Below, piece by piece: positions 25,170 to 33,130 of a stretch of 64,000 bases of DNA. Below the pieces are notes generated by a model. That model saw only the letters and a program-made list of their open reading frames with translations, was not told the origin of the DNA and searched no databases. Numbering within the stretch: position 1 is the stretch's first letter; every line of letters starts with the position of its first letter. A program made the position numbers and the translations under genes. This DNA is from JACXVD01 sp020446665 (GTDB taxonomy: Bacteria; Pseudomonadota; Alphaproteobacteria; Sphingomonadales; Sphingomonadaceae): NCBI GenBank assembly GCA_041396905.1, contig JAWKXQ010000001.1, positions 62,001-126,000 on the forward strand, written 5' to 3'.

Positions 25170-25451
25170 ATGCCCAAACGTATCCTGACTGGCACCGTCT
25201 CCTCGGACAAGACCGACAAGACCGTGACCGTGCTTGTCGAGCGCAAGGTGAAGCACCCGCTTTACGGGAAGATCATCCGTCGCTCGAAGAAGTATCACGC
25301 CCATGACGAGGCGAATGAATACAAGATCGGTGACAAGGTTCGTATCGAAGAAACGAAACCTATTTCGAAGACCAAGACCTGGAAGGTTCTCGACCGGGTC
25401 CAGGCGGGCAAGGGTGTAGCTGTCGAAGCTGACCTTTCCGCTGAAGCGTAA
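25170..25451 (+). CDS. rpsQ: 30S ribosomal protein S17
   Basis: A 93-residue OB-fold S17, a primary 16S rRNA binder. MPKRILTGTVSSDKTDKTVTV and HPLYGKIIRRSKKYHAHDE are the family signatures. TGAGGAA is the ribosome binding site. The 60-base gap to rplN contains CCGGACTTGTTCCGG, a small hairpin. Confidence 0.95.
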   Translation: MPKRILTGTVSSDKTDKTVTVLVERKVKHPLYGKIIRRSKKYHAHDEANEYKIGDKVRIEETKPISKTKTWKVLDRVQAGKGVAVEADLSAEA

Positions 25452-25511
25452 GAAACTGACGTAGGAACTGCCGGACTTGTTCCGGCAAGCCATTGAGAAG
25501 GAAACGGATCT

Positions 25512-25880
25512 ATGATCCAGATGCAATCCAATCTCGACGTCGCGGATAACAGCGGCGCAAAGCGCGTCCAGTGCATCAAGGTACTGGGTGGCTCCAAGCG
25601 TCGGACTGCTTCCGTCGGCGACGTGATCGTGGTTTCCGTGAAGGAAGCCCAGCCGCGTGCCAAGGTCAAGAAAGGCGACGTGCACCGTGCGGTTATCGTG
25701 CGGACAAAGAAGGACGTGCGCCGCCCCGATGGCAGCGTGATCCGCTTTGACAGCAACGCTGCGGTTCTCGTCAACAAGAACGAAGAACCGATTGGTACCC
25801 GTATCTTCGGCCCGGTGGTCCGCGAATTGCGCGGCAAGGGCTTCATGAAGATCATCTCGCTCGCTCCGGAGGTGCTGTAA
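25512..25880 (+). CDS. rplN: 50S ribosomal protein L14
   Basis: A 122-residue L14, part of the intersubunit bridge and the RsfS-binding site. MIQMQSNLDVADNSGAKRVQCIKVLGG and the C-terminal LRGKGFMKIISLAPEVL are highly conserved (first block given in part). It opens the spc-type section and overlaps rplX by one base. Confidence 0.96.
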   Translation: MIQMQSNLDVADNSGAKRVQCIKVLGGSKRRTASVGDVIVVSVKEAQPRAKVKKGDVHRAVIVRTKKDVRRPDGSVIRFDSNAAVLVNKNEEPIGTRIFGPVVRELRGKGFMKIISLAPEVL

Positions 25881-26200
25881 TGGGCGCTGCCAAGATCAAG
25901 AAGGGCGACAGCGTTGTCGTGCTTTCGGGCAAGGACAAGGGCCGCACCGGCACTGTCCGCAAGGTCATGCCTGCTGAAGGCAAGGTCGTTGTCGAAGGCA
26001 TCAATGTTGCTGCCCGTCACCGCAAGCCCAGCCAGGTGAACCCGCAGGGTGGCATCGACCGCTTCGAAGCGCCGATGGCTATCTCCAAGGTTGCCGTGGC
26101 TGATCCCAAGGATGGCAAGCCGACCCGCGTCCGCTTTGAAGAGCGTGATGGCAAGAAGGTCCGCGTTGCCGTCAAGTCCGGGGAGACTATCGATGGCTGA
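25880..26200 (+). CDS. rplX: 50S ribosomal protein L24
   Basis: A 106-residue KOW-domain L24, an assembly initiator. KIKKGDSVVVLSGKDKGRTG is the KOW motif and NPQGGIDRFEAPMAISKV the second block. GGAGGTG stands before the ATG. The end overlaps rplE by eight bases. Confidence 0.95.
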   Translation: MGAAKIKKGDSVVVLSGKDKGRTGTVRKVMPAEGKVVVEGINVAARHRKPSQVNPQGGIDRFEAPMAISKVAVADPKDGKPTRVRFEERDGKKVRVAVKSGETIDG

Positions 26201-26768
26201 TTATACGCCTCGCATGAAGACTCGCTATGACGATGTGATCGTCAAGGCGATGACCGAAAAGTTCGGCTACAAGAACCGTCTTGAAGTTCCGAAGCTTGAA
26301 AAGATCACGCTTAATATGGGTGTGGGCGAAGCAAGCCAGGACAAGAAGAAGGTTCAGATTGCTGCCGAAGAAATGGCTCTGATCGCCGGCCAGAAGCCGG
26401 TTATCACCAAGGCCAAGAAGTCGATCGCACAGTTCAAGCTGCGCGAAGGCATGCCGATCGGTTGCAAGGTTACCCTGCGCCGTGATCGCATGTTCGAATT
26501 CCTTGACCGCCTGGTGACTGTCGCCATGCCGCGCATCCGCGACTTCCGCGGGCTGAATGCGAAGAGCTTCGACGGCCGTGGCAATTATGCCATGGGCATC
26601 AAGGAACAGATCATCTTCCCTGAAATCTCCTACGACAAGATCGAGAAGGTTCGGGGCATGGATATCATCGTGACCACCACCGCGAAAACCGACGAAGAGG
26701 CACGCGAGCTGCTGCGCCTGTTCGGTTTCCCGTTCCCCGCTGAGGCGGAAGCGCAGGAAGCGGCGTGA
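26193..26768 (+). CDS. rplE: 50S ribosomal protein L5
   Basis: A 191-residue L5, which binds 5S rRNA and contacts P-site tRNA. ATG 26193 gives MADYTPRMKTRYDD and has GGGGAG upstream; the open frame reaches further upstream only inside rplX. LNMGVGEASQDKK, AKKSIAQFKLREGMPIGCKV and FPEISYDKIEKVRGMDI are family blocks. Confidence 0.96.
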   Translation: MADYTPRMKTRYDDVIVKAMTEKFGYKNRLEVPKLEKITLNMGVGEASQDKKKVQIAAEEMALIAGQKPVITKAKKSIAQFKLREGMPIGCKVTLRRDRMFEFLDRLVTVAMPRIRDFRGLNAKSFDGRGNYAMGIKEQIIFPEISYDKIEKVRGMDIIVTTTAKTDEEARELLRLFGFPFPAEAEAQEAA

Positions 26769-26805
26769 GCCGCCTGACGCGAGAAGGAAAGAGAGCTTAA
26801 GTCCA

Positions 26806-27111
26806 ATGGCGAAACTGAGTTCCATTAACAAGAACGAGCGTCGCAAGAAGCTGGTTCAGAAGTATGCGGCAAAATATGCCAAGCTGAAGGCAATTGCGGA
26901 CGACAAGTCGCTCGACGAGAGCGAACGCATGATCGCACGCCTGAAGATGGCTGAACTGCCGCGCAATGCAAACCCGACCCGGGTGCGCAACCGCTGCAAC
27001 ACCACCGGCCGCCCGCGCGGCTATTACCGCAAATTCGGCCTGTGCCGGATTGAACTCCGCGATCTTGCCAACAAGGGCATGATCCCGGGCGTAACCAAGT
27101 CGAGCTGGTGA
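26806..27111 (+). CDS. rpsN: 30S ribosomal protein S14, zinc-free type
   Basis: A 101-residue S14 of the long form without zinc-binding CxxC pairs. LPRNANPTRVRNRCNTTGRPRGYYRKFGL (in part) and the C-terminal GMIPGVTKSSW are typical. AAGGAAAGAG is the upstream site. Confidence 0.95.
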   Translation: MAKLSSINKNERRKKLVQKYAAKYAKLKAIADDKSLDESERMIARLKMAELPRNANPTRVRNRCNTTGRPRGYYRKFGLCRIELRDLANKGMIPGVTKSSW

Positions 27112-27122
27112 GGATCTGACAG

Positions 27123-27518
27123 ATGGCTATGACCGATCCCCTGGGTGATATGCTCACCCGTATCCGCAACGGCCAGCGTGCGAAGAAGGATTCCGTCCTT
27201 TCGCCCGCTTCCAAGCTGCGTGCGAATGTGCTCGAAGTGCTCCAGCGCGAAGGCTACATTCGTGGGTACAGCGAAGACAGCACCGGCAAGCACCCGGCAC
27301 TGCGGATTGAACTGAAATATTTCGAGGGCGAACCTGCGATCAAGCATGTCGCTCGCGTCTCCAAGCCGGGTCGGCGGGTCTATTCGGGTTCCAAGGAACT
27401 GCCGACGATCCGCAATGGCCTTGGCATCACCATCGTCTCGACGCCCAAGGGCGTGCTCTCGGATGCCGAAGCACGTAACCAGAATGTCGGTGGCGAAGTG
27501 CTGGCGGAGGTGTTCTGA
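27123..27518 (+). CDS. rpsH: 30S ribosomal protein S8
   Basis: A 131-residue S8, a primary binder of the 16S central domain and the spc-operon repressor in E. coli. MTDPLGDMLTRIRNGQ and the C-terminal GVLSDAEARNQNVGGEVLAEVF are conserved. It is coupled to rplF by a one-base overlap. Confidence 0.96.
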   Translation: MAMTDPLGDMLTRIRNGQRAKKDSVLSPASKLRANVLEVLQREGYIRGYSEDSTGKHPALRIELKYFEGEPAIKHVARVSKPGRRVYSGSKELPTIRNGLGITIVSTPKGVLSDAEARNQNVGGEVLAEVF

Positions 27519-28051
27519 TGAGCCGCATTGGCAAAAAGCCGGTGGCGATCCCTGGCGGGGTCACTGCCAATATCGAAAACGGCACGCTCAGCGTGAAGGG
27601 GCCGAAAGGCACTCTGACCATGGGCCTGTCCGATCTGGTCGAGTACAAGCTCGAAGATGGCCAGATTTCGGTCGTTCCGGCCAATGACAGCAAGGCTGCC
27701 CGTAGCCACTGGGGCATGCAGCGCACGCTGGTCTCCAATCTGGTTGAAGGCGTCACTGACGGTTTCTCCAAAGTGCTGGAAATCACCGGTGTCGGTTATC
27801 GTGCTTCGGCGCAGGGCAAGACGCTCAAGCTGCAGCTCGGCTATAGCCACGATGTTGATCTGGATGTGCCGGACGGCCTCGAAGTGAAGACCCCTGACCA
27901 GACCACGGTCGAAATCAGCGGGATCGACAAGCAGGCTGTTGGCCAGTTCGCTGCCGAAGTACGCCGCTGGCGCAAGCCGGAACCCTATAAGGGCAAGGGC
28001 ATCAAGTACCGCGGCGAGTATATCTTCCGCAAGGAAGGGAAGAAGAAGTAA
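27518..28051 (+). CDS. rplF: 50S ribosomal protein L6
   Basis: A 177-residue L6 with two repeated alpha/beta domains near the factor-binding site. MSRIGKKPVAIPGGV, GVGYRASAQGKTLKLQLGYSH and the RRWRKPEPYKGKGIKYRGE signature are present. GGAGGTG precedes the ATG within the rpsH end. Confidence 0.96.
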   Translation: MSRIGKKPVAIPGGVTANIENGTLSVKGPKGTLTMGLSDLVEYKLEDGQISVVPANDSKAARSHWGMQRTLVSNLVEGVTDGFSKVLEITGVGYRASAQGKTLKLQLGYSHDVDLDVPDGLEVKTPDQTTVEISGIDKQAVGQFAAEVRRWRKPEPYKGKGIKYRGEYIFRKEGKKK

Positions 28052-28052
28052 G

Positions 28053-28397
28053 ATGGCAAAGCTTTCTCTCTTTGCACGCCGCCGTCGCCGCGTGCGTACC
28101 GCCCTCAAGGCCCGTGCTGGTGGCAAGCCCCGCCTGTCGGTTCATCGTACTGGTCGCCATATCTACGCGCAGATCATTGATGATGCAGCCGGTCGCACTG
28201 TGGCCGCTGCTTCCACGCTGGGTGGCAAGTCCTCCGGCGCGAATGTCGATGCTGCCGTGCAGGTGGGCAAGGACATTGCCGCTGCCGCCAAGAAGGCTGG
28301 CGTCACGACTGTCGTGTTCGATCGCGGTGGTTTCCTGTTCCATGGCCGCGTCAAGGCGCTGGCCGATGCTGCCCGTGAAGGCGGCCTGGAGTTCTGA
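28053..28397 (+). CDS. rplR: 50S ribosomal protein L18
   Basis: A 114-residue L18, which brings 5S rRNA to the 50S subunit. ATG 28053 gives MAKLSLFARRRRRVR; the open frame continues upstream within rplF. KPRLSVHRTGRHIYAQIIDD and FDRGGFLFHGRVKALADAAREGGLEF (in part) are diagnostic. The stop overlaps the rpsE start. Confidence 0.95.
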   Translation: MAKLSLFARRRRRVRTALKARAGGKPRLSVHRTGRHIYAQIIDDAAGRTVAAASTLGGKSSGANVDAAVQVGKDIAAAAKKAGVTTVVFDRGGFLFHGRVKALADAAREGGLEF

Positions 28398-29140
28398 TGA
28401 TGGCTGATGAGAACAACACCGAAAGCGCAGAAGCCGCTGTGGAAGTGACCGCTGCGCCTGCTGAAGCAGCCGAAGCTGCTGCCCAGCCGGAACAGCGCGA
28501 AGGCCGTGGCCGTGGTCGCGGTCGTGGCGGCGATGACCGCGGTGGCCGTGGTCGTGGCCGTGGGCGCGATGATCGCCGTGGCCGTGGCCGCGACGAGGAA
28601 GAAGGCGAAGAGCTGATCGAAAAGCTCGTCCACATCAACCGCGTCAGCAAGACAGTGAAGGGCGGTAAGCGCTTCGGTTTCGCGGCACTGGTTGTCGTGG
28701 GTGACGGCACTGGCCGCGTCGGATTTGGCCATGGCAAAGCACGCGAAGTGCCGGAAGCCATTTCCAAGGCGACTGCTGCTGCCAAGAAGAAGATGATCCG
28801 CGTTCCGCTCAAGGAAGGCCGCACGCTGCATCATGACGGCAAGGGCCGCTTTGGCGCTGGCAAGGTCAATGTCCGCTCGGCCCCTCCGGGTACCGGTATC
28901 ATCGCCGGTGGTCCGATGCGCGCCGTGTTCGAAAGCCTGGGCGTTGCTGACGTGGTGACCAAGTCGGTCGGTACGTCCAATCCCTACAACATGATCCGCG
29001 CCACGTTTGACGCGCTGACCAACCAGACTTCGCCGAAGTCGGTGGCTCAGCGTCGCGGCAAGAAGGTCGCTGACCTGCTTGGCCGTGGTGGCGCTTCGGA
29101 GGCCGAGGCAGAAGCCGACGCCGCCGCAATCGCGGAGTAA
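28397..29140 (+). CDS. rpsE: 30S ribosomal protein S5 with RG-rich N-terminal extension
   Basis: A 247-residue protein; E. coli S5 has 167. The core from about residue 75 is normal: ELIEKLVHINRVSKTVKGGK, FGFAALVVVGDG, and GPMRAVFESLGV. In front is an Ala/Glu-rich stretch of about 35 residues and then roughly 35 residues of RG/RGG repeats with Asp spacers (GRGRGRGRGGDDRGG and similar). Such tails are disordered and bind RNA. The start may be ATG 28397 or 28400. The C-terminus is also Ala/Glu-rich. Confidence 0.95.
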   Translation: MMADENNTESAEAAVEVTAAPAEAAEAAAQPEQREGRGRGRGRGGDDRGGRGRGRGRDDRRGRGRDEEEGEELIEKLVHINRVSKTVKGGKRFGFAALVVVGDGTGRVGFGHGKAREVPEAISKATAAAKKKMIRVPLKEGRTLHHDGKGRFGAGKVNVRSAPPGTGIIAGGPMRAVFESLGVADVVTKSVGTSNPYNMIRATFDALTNQTSPKSVAQRRGKKVADLLGRGGASEAEAEADAAAIAE

Positions 29141-29146
29141 TCGACA

Positions 29147-29323
29147 ATGGCTACCATCAAGATCAAGCAGGTGGGCTCGCCCATCCGCCGTCCCGAAAGC
29201 CAGCGCAAGATCCTGATCGGCCTGGGCCTGAACAAGATGCACAAGGTTGTTGAGCGCCAGGACACCCCCGAGGTGCGCGGTGCCATCGCCAAGATCCCGC
29301 ATCTGGTGAAGGTGGTCGATTAA
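29147..29323 (+). CDS. rpmD: 50S ribosomal protein L30
   Basis: A 58-residue protein. MATIKIKQVGSPIRRPESQR, GLGLNKMHKVV and the C-terminal IPHLVKVVD identify L30. CGGAG stands ten bases before the ATG and the stop is TAA at 29321. It lies between rpsE and rplO as in most bacteria. Confidence 0.95.
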   Translation: MATIKIKQVGSPIRRPESQRKILIGLGLNKMHKVVERQDTPEVRGAIAKIPHLVKVVD

Positions 29324-29413
29324 TCGACCCAAAAAGTTTGACGTAAGCGGCTCGGGCGCGTACCGGGCCGCTTCTCATTTCAGCGCGAACCAAAGCGAAA
29401 GCGAGTGCAAATT

Positions 29414-29938
29414 ATGAAACTGACTGACATCCGCGACAATGAAGGTGCCCGCCATCGCCGTATGCGTATTGGCCGTGGCATTGGCTCGGGCAAGGGCAAG
29501 ACCGGTGGCCGTGGCCAGAAGGGTCAGAAGAGCCGCGAAGGTGTGGCCATCAAGGGCTTCGAAGGCGGCCAGATGCCCCTTCACATGCGTCTGCCGAAGC
29601 GTGGCTTCAACAACCCCTTTGGCAAGGATTATGCCGAAGTGAATATCGGCATGGTGCAGAAATTCATCGACGCCAAGAAGCTCGACATCAAGGCTGTTGT
29701 CGATCACGCTGCTCTGCAGGCCGCTGGTCTGGCACGTGGCGGCAAGGATGGTGTGCGTCTGCTGGGCAAGGGCGAACTGACTGCCAAGGTGCAGTTCAAG
29801 GTTGCCGGTGCCAGCAAGGGCGCGATCGAAGCAGTCGAAAAAGCTGGTGGCGCTGTGGAAGTCATTCCTGCCGCTCAGCCCGAGCATGAGAAGAAAGCTG
29901 CCCGCGCTGCCGCCAACAAGGCTGCAAAAGCGAAGTAA
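29414..29938 (+). CDS. rplO: 50S ribosomal protein L15
   Basis: A 174-residue L15, a late assembly protein. MKLTDIRDNEGARHRR starts at ATG 29414, three codons inside the open frame. GRGIGSGKGKTGGRGQKGQK and FEGGQMPLHMRLPKRGFNN (each in part) are the conserved Gly-rich arm. The C-terminal 15 residues are Lys/Ala-rich. Confidence 0.95.
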   Translation: MKLTDIRDNEGARHRRMRIGRGIGSGKGKTGGRGQKGQKSREGVAIKGFEGGQMPLHMRLPKRGFNNPFGKDYAEVNIGMVQKFIDAKKLDIKAVVDHAALQAAGLARGGKDGVRLLGKGELTAKVQFKVAGASKGAIEAVEKAGGAVEVIPAAQPEHEKKAARAAANKAAKAK

Positions 29939-30043
29939 TCGACATAAATGGGTCACGGGGGGTTCGACATCGGGCCTCCCGCTCCCTATTTATCCGGTCT
30001 GAGCCGGGACGGGCTGGCTCCAACCTAGGATCGACAGCGTATC

Positions 30044-31408
30044 ATGGCTTCACGCGCCGACAATATTGCGAGCAATCTGAGCTTCGCCAACTTCTCCAAG
30101 GCGACCGAGCTCAAGAAGCGCATCTGGTTCACCATCGGGGCACTGATCGTGTTCCGCTTCCTCAGCTTCGTGCCGCTGCCAGGGGTCAATCCGCTGATCC
30201 TGTCAGAGCTGTATGACACGACCCGGGGCGGCATTCTCGACCTGTTCAACACTTTTTCGGGCGGCAGCCTGGAGCGCATGAGCCTCATCGCGCTCGGCGT
30301 CATGCCCTATATTACCGCGTCGATCGTGGTGCAGCTGGCGGCTTCGCTTCATCCCGCGCTGGCGGCGCTGAAGAAGGAAGGCGCAACCGGCCGGCAGAAG
30401 CTCAATCAATATACGCGCTACGGCACGGTTTTCCTCACCGCAGTGCAGGGTTGGTTCCTCGCCTCGGGTCTGGAAAGCTTTGGCGCACAAAGCGGGCTGC
30501 AGGCCGTGGTCGATCCTGGCCTGATGTTCCGCATTGGCGCGGTGATCAGCCTGATTGGCGGCACCATGTTCCTGCTGTGGCTGGGTGAACAGATCACCAG
30601 TCGCGGTATCGGCAATGGTGTTTCGCTGATCATCATGGCGGGCATTGTCGCTCAGTTCCCCAGCTTTACCGCCAATCTGTTCGAGGGCGGTCGCACGGGT
30701 TCCATCAGCCCCTTCGTCATTATCGGTTTCGTGGTGATGGTGATTGGCCTGATCCTGCTGATTTCCTTTGTCGAGCGAGCACAGCGCCGCCTGTTGATCC
30801 AATATCCCAAGCGGGCAACGCAAAAGGGCATGATGCAGGCTGATCGCAGCCACCTGCCACTCAAGCTCAACACTGCTGGTGTGATCCCGCCAATCTTCGC
30901 CAGTTCGCTGCTGCTGCTGCCGCTGACGATCACGCAGTTTGCGGGCAATTCCGTCGATACGGAAAGCACGACGGGCAATGTGCTGAACTCGCTCAACTTC
31001 TATCTGCAGCATGGGCAGCCGCTCTATATGCTGCTCTATGCCATTGGCATTGTCTTCTTCTGTTTCTTCTACACCGCCGTGGTCTTCAACCCTGAAGAAA
31101 CGGCAGAGAATCTGAAGAAGAATGGCGGGTTCATCCCCGGCATCCGTCCGGGCAAGCGGACGGAGGAATATCTCGATTACGTGCTCACCCGCATCACTGT
31201 GGTTGGCGCGATCTATCTGACCTTTGTCTGTGTTGTGCCCGAATATATGATCGCACAAACAGGCATTCCGCTGTTCCTTGGCGGTACCAGCCTTCTGATC
31301 GTGGTGAATGTGACTGTGGATACGATCAGCCAGATTCAGTCGCATTTGCTTGCGCATCAATATGGCGATCTGATCAAGAAGGCGAAGCTCAAGGGGCGGC
31401 TGCGCTAA
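30044..31408 (+). CDS. secY: Protein translocase subunit SecY
   Basis: A 454-residue inner-membrane protein with ten predicted helices forming the Sec channel. LKKRIWFTIGALIVFR begins helix 1, PLPGVNP is the plug region, and GIGNGVSLIIMAGI and the C-terminal IRPGKRTEEYLDYVLTRIT mark the ribosome and SecA-binding loops. The 105-base gap from rplO contains no gene. adk follows after 41 bases. Confidence 0.96.
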   Translation: MASRADNIASNLSFANFSKATELKKRIWFTIGALIVFRFLSFVPLPGVNPLILSELYDTTRGGILDLFNTFSGGSLERMSLIALGVMPYITASIVVQLAASLHPALAALKKEGATGRQKLNQYTRYGTVFLTAVQGWFLASGLESFGAQSGLQAVVDPGLMFRIGAVISLIGGTMFLLWLGEQITSRGIGNGVSLIIMAGIVAQFPSFTANLFEGGRTGSISPFVIIGFVVMVIGLILLISFVERAQRRLLIQYPKRATQKGMMQADRSHLPLKLNTAGVIPPIFASSLLLLPLTITQFAGNSVDTESTTGNVLNSLNFYLQHGQPLYMLLYAIGIVFFCFFYTAVVFNPEETAENLKKNGGFIPGIRPGKRTEEYLDYVLTRITVVGAIYLTFVCVVPEYMIAQTGIPLFLGGTSLLIVVNVTVDTISQIQSHLLAHQYGDLIKKAKLKGRLR

Positions 31409-31449
31409 CAGGGCGCTCTGCGTGACTGGCAATTTGGGGGATTAGCGAC

Positions 31450-32094
31450 GTGAACATCATCCTTCTTGGCCCTCCGGGCGCTGGCAAGGGTACACAGGCA
31501 CAGCGGCTTGTTGAACGCCGCGGCATGGTGCAGCTTTCCACCGGCGACATGCTGCGCGAAACGCGCAAGGCCGATACGGAGCTGGGCCGTCAGGTGGCCG
31601 AAGTGATGGATAGTGGCGGGCTGGTTTCGGACGAGATCGTCTCTGCCATGATCGACGCCAAGCTGGCTGATCTGCCCGCAGCAACCGGCGTGATTTTCGA
31701 TGGCTATCCCCGTACAGAGGCGCAGGCCCATTCGATGGATGATCTGCTCGCCAAGAATGACCGCGCGCTGGATCATGTGATCGAGCTGGATGTGGACGAG
31801 GATGCGCTGGTCGAGCGCATCACCGGGCGTTTCACCTGCGCCAATTGTGGCAAGGGCTATCATGACCAGTTCGAACAGCCTGCTGTCGAAGGCACTTGCG
31901 ACAAGTGCGGCAGCACTGAATTCAAGCGGCGGCCCGATGATAATGAGGAAACCGTGCGGAATCGCATGGCCGAATATCGCGCCAAGACCGCGCCGATTCT
32001 GCCCGTCTATGAAGCGCGCGACCTTGTGACCCGCGTGGATGGCATGGCCGATATGGACGCGGTGACCGCTTCGATCGAAGCTATCATCGGCTGA
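31450..32094 (+). CDS. adk: Adenylate kinase with zinc-binding LID
   Basis: A 214-residue enzyme that interconverts ATP, ADP and AMP. The P-loop is GPPGAGKGTQ, followed by STGDMLRE and FDGYPRTEAQ. The LID carries CANCGKGY and CDKCGSTE, a four-cysteine zinc site absent from the E. coli enzyme. The start is GTG 31450 after GGGGGA. Here adk is followed by four unrelated genes before rpsM. Confidence 0.95.
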   Translation: MNIILLGPPGAGKGTQAQRLVERRGMVQLSTGDMLRETRKADTELGRQVAEVMDSGGLVSDEIVSAMIDAKLADLPAATGVIFDGYPRTEAQAHSMDDLLAKNDRALDHVIELDVDEDALVERITGRFTCANCGKGYHDQFEQPAVEGTCDKCGSTEFKRRPDDNEETVRNRMAEYRAKTAPILPVYEARDLVTRVDGMADMDAVTASIEAIIG

Positions 32095-32165
32095 TATCCG
32101 GGCAATCCGCGCTCCCTCTTCCCATGGGCTGCAAGCCATGGGATAGGGGTGGCGAAAGGATTACC

Positions 32166-32951
32166 ATGACCATCACATTGCGTTCACTTGCTGTCGCTGC
32201 TGCGACAATGTGCCTGTTACCGCTGGCCACCCCTGCGCAGGCGGAAGTCGTGAAGCAGGATGAGAATGGCTTTGTCGTGCGTGATTCCGTCACGGTCGCG
32301 GTCGAACCTGACGAAGCCTGGCAGGCCCTGATCGCACCAAACAAGTGGTGGAACAGCGATCATACCTGGTCCGGCTCTGCCGAGAGCATGTATATCAGCG
32401 CACAGGGTGGCGGCTGCTTTTGCGAGCTCTATCCCGAAGACAAGGATGCACCGGAAGGGACCCGGCGCGGCAGTGTGCAGCATATGGTCGTGCTGATGGC
32501 CAATCCGGGCAAGGTTCTGCGCATGCGCGGCGGGCTGGGGCCCTTGCAGAGCGAAGCGGCGGATGGCGTGCTGACCATCACGCTCAAGCCGGTTGATGGC
32601 GGCACGCGGATTCTGTGGGAATATGTCGTGGGCGGCTATATGCGCTTCGAGATCACGGAAATTGCGCCTGCGGTGGACGGTGTGTTGCAGCTGCAATTTG
32701 GCGGGCTTGCCAAGCAGCTTGGCCCGCTGGCCATGGCGGATGAGGCAGAGCCTGATGCCAGGGAAGCGCAGGAGCCTGCCAAAGCTGCGGAAAGTGACGC
32801 TGAAGAAGAAGCGAAGACTGAAGAGGAAGAACCGGCTTCCGATGCGGAAGAGGCTGAACCCAAGATCGAGATCGAGGATGTTGATGACGTCATGAGCGCA
32901 CTCGACAAGCTCGGTGCCAGCAAGCAGGACGAACCGCCGGTCCCGCGCTGA
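32166..32951 (+). CDS. Exported SRPBCC (START-like) domain protein with acidic tail
   Basis: A 261-residue protein from ATG 32166. A signal peptide (TITLRSLAVAAATMCLLPLATPAQA) directs export. The following 160 residues have the START/Bet v1-like pattern: VTVAVEPDEAWQALIAPNKWWNSDHTW at the start and LTITLKPVDGGTRILWEYVVGGY later (both in part). The last 70 residues are acidic (EEEAKTEEEEPASDAEE) and disordered. It probably binds a small hydrophobic ligand in the periplasm; the ligand is unknown. Confidence 0.75.
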   Translation: MTITLRSLAVAAATMCLLPLATPAQAEVVKQDENGFVVRDSVTVAVEPDEAWQALIAPNKWWNSDHTWSGSAESMYISAQGGGCFCELYPEDKDAPEGTRRGSVQHMVVLMANPGKVLRMRGGLGPLQSEAADGVLTITLKPVDGGTRILWEYVVGGYMRFEITEIAPAVDGVLQLQFGGLAKQLGPLAMADEAEPDAREAQEPAKAAESDAEEEAKTEEEEPASDAEEAEPKIEIEDVDDVMSALDKLGASKQDEPPVPR

Positions 32952-33130
32952 ATTTGAGAATTATCCGCAACATCTTGGCCTTGCGCAAATCCCCGTTAGG
33001 ATGCGCTGGTCAAGACAAGGTGCGAGTCGCAGCCACAGGCTGCTCTACGCGCCAGCAAACAGGGTCGTGAACTTCAACAATCGCCAGCGCTGCCGGTGGG
33101 GCAGGGCCGCGAAACGAGAGGGGGCGACCA

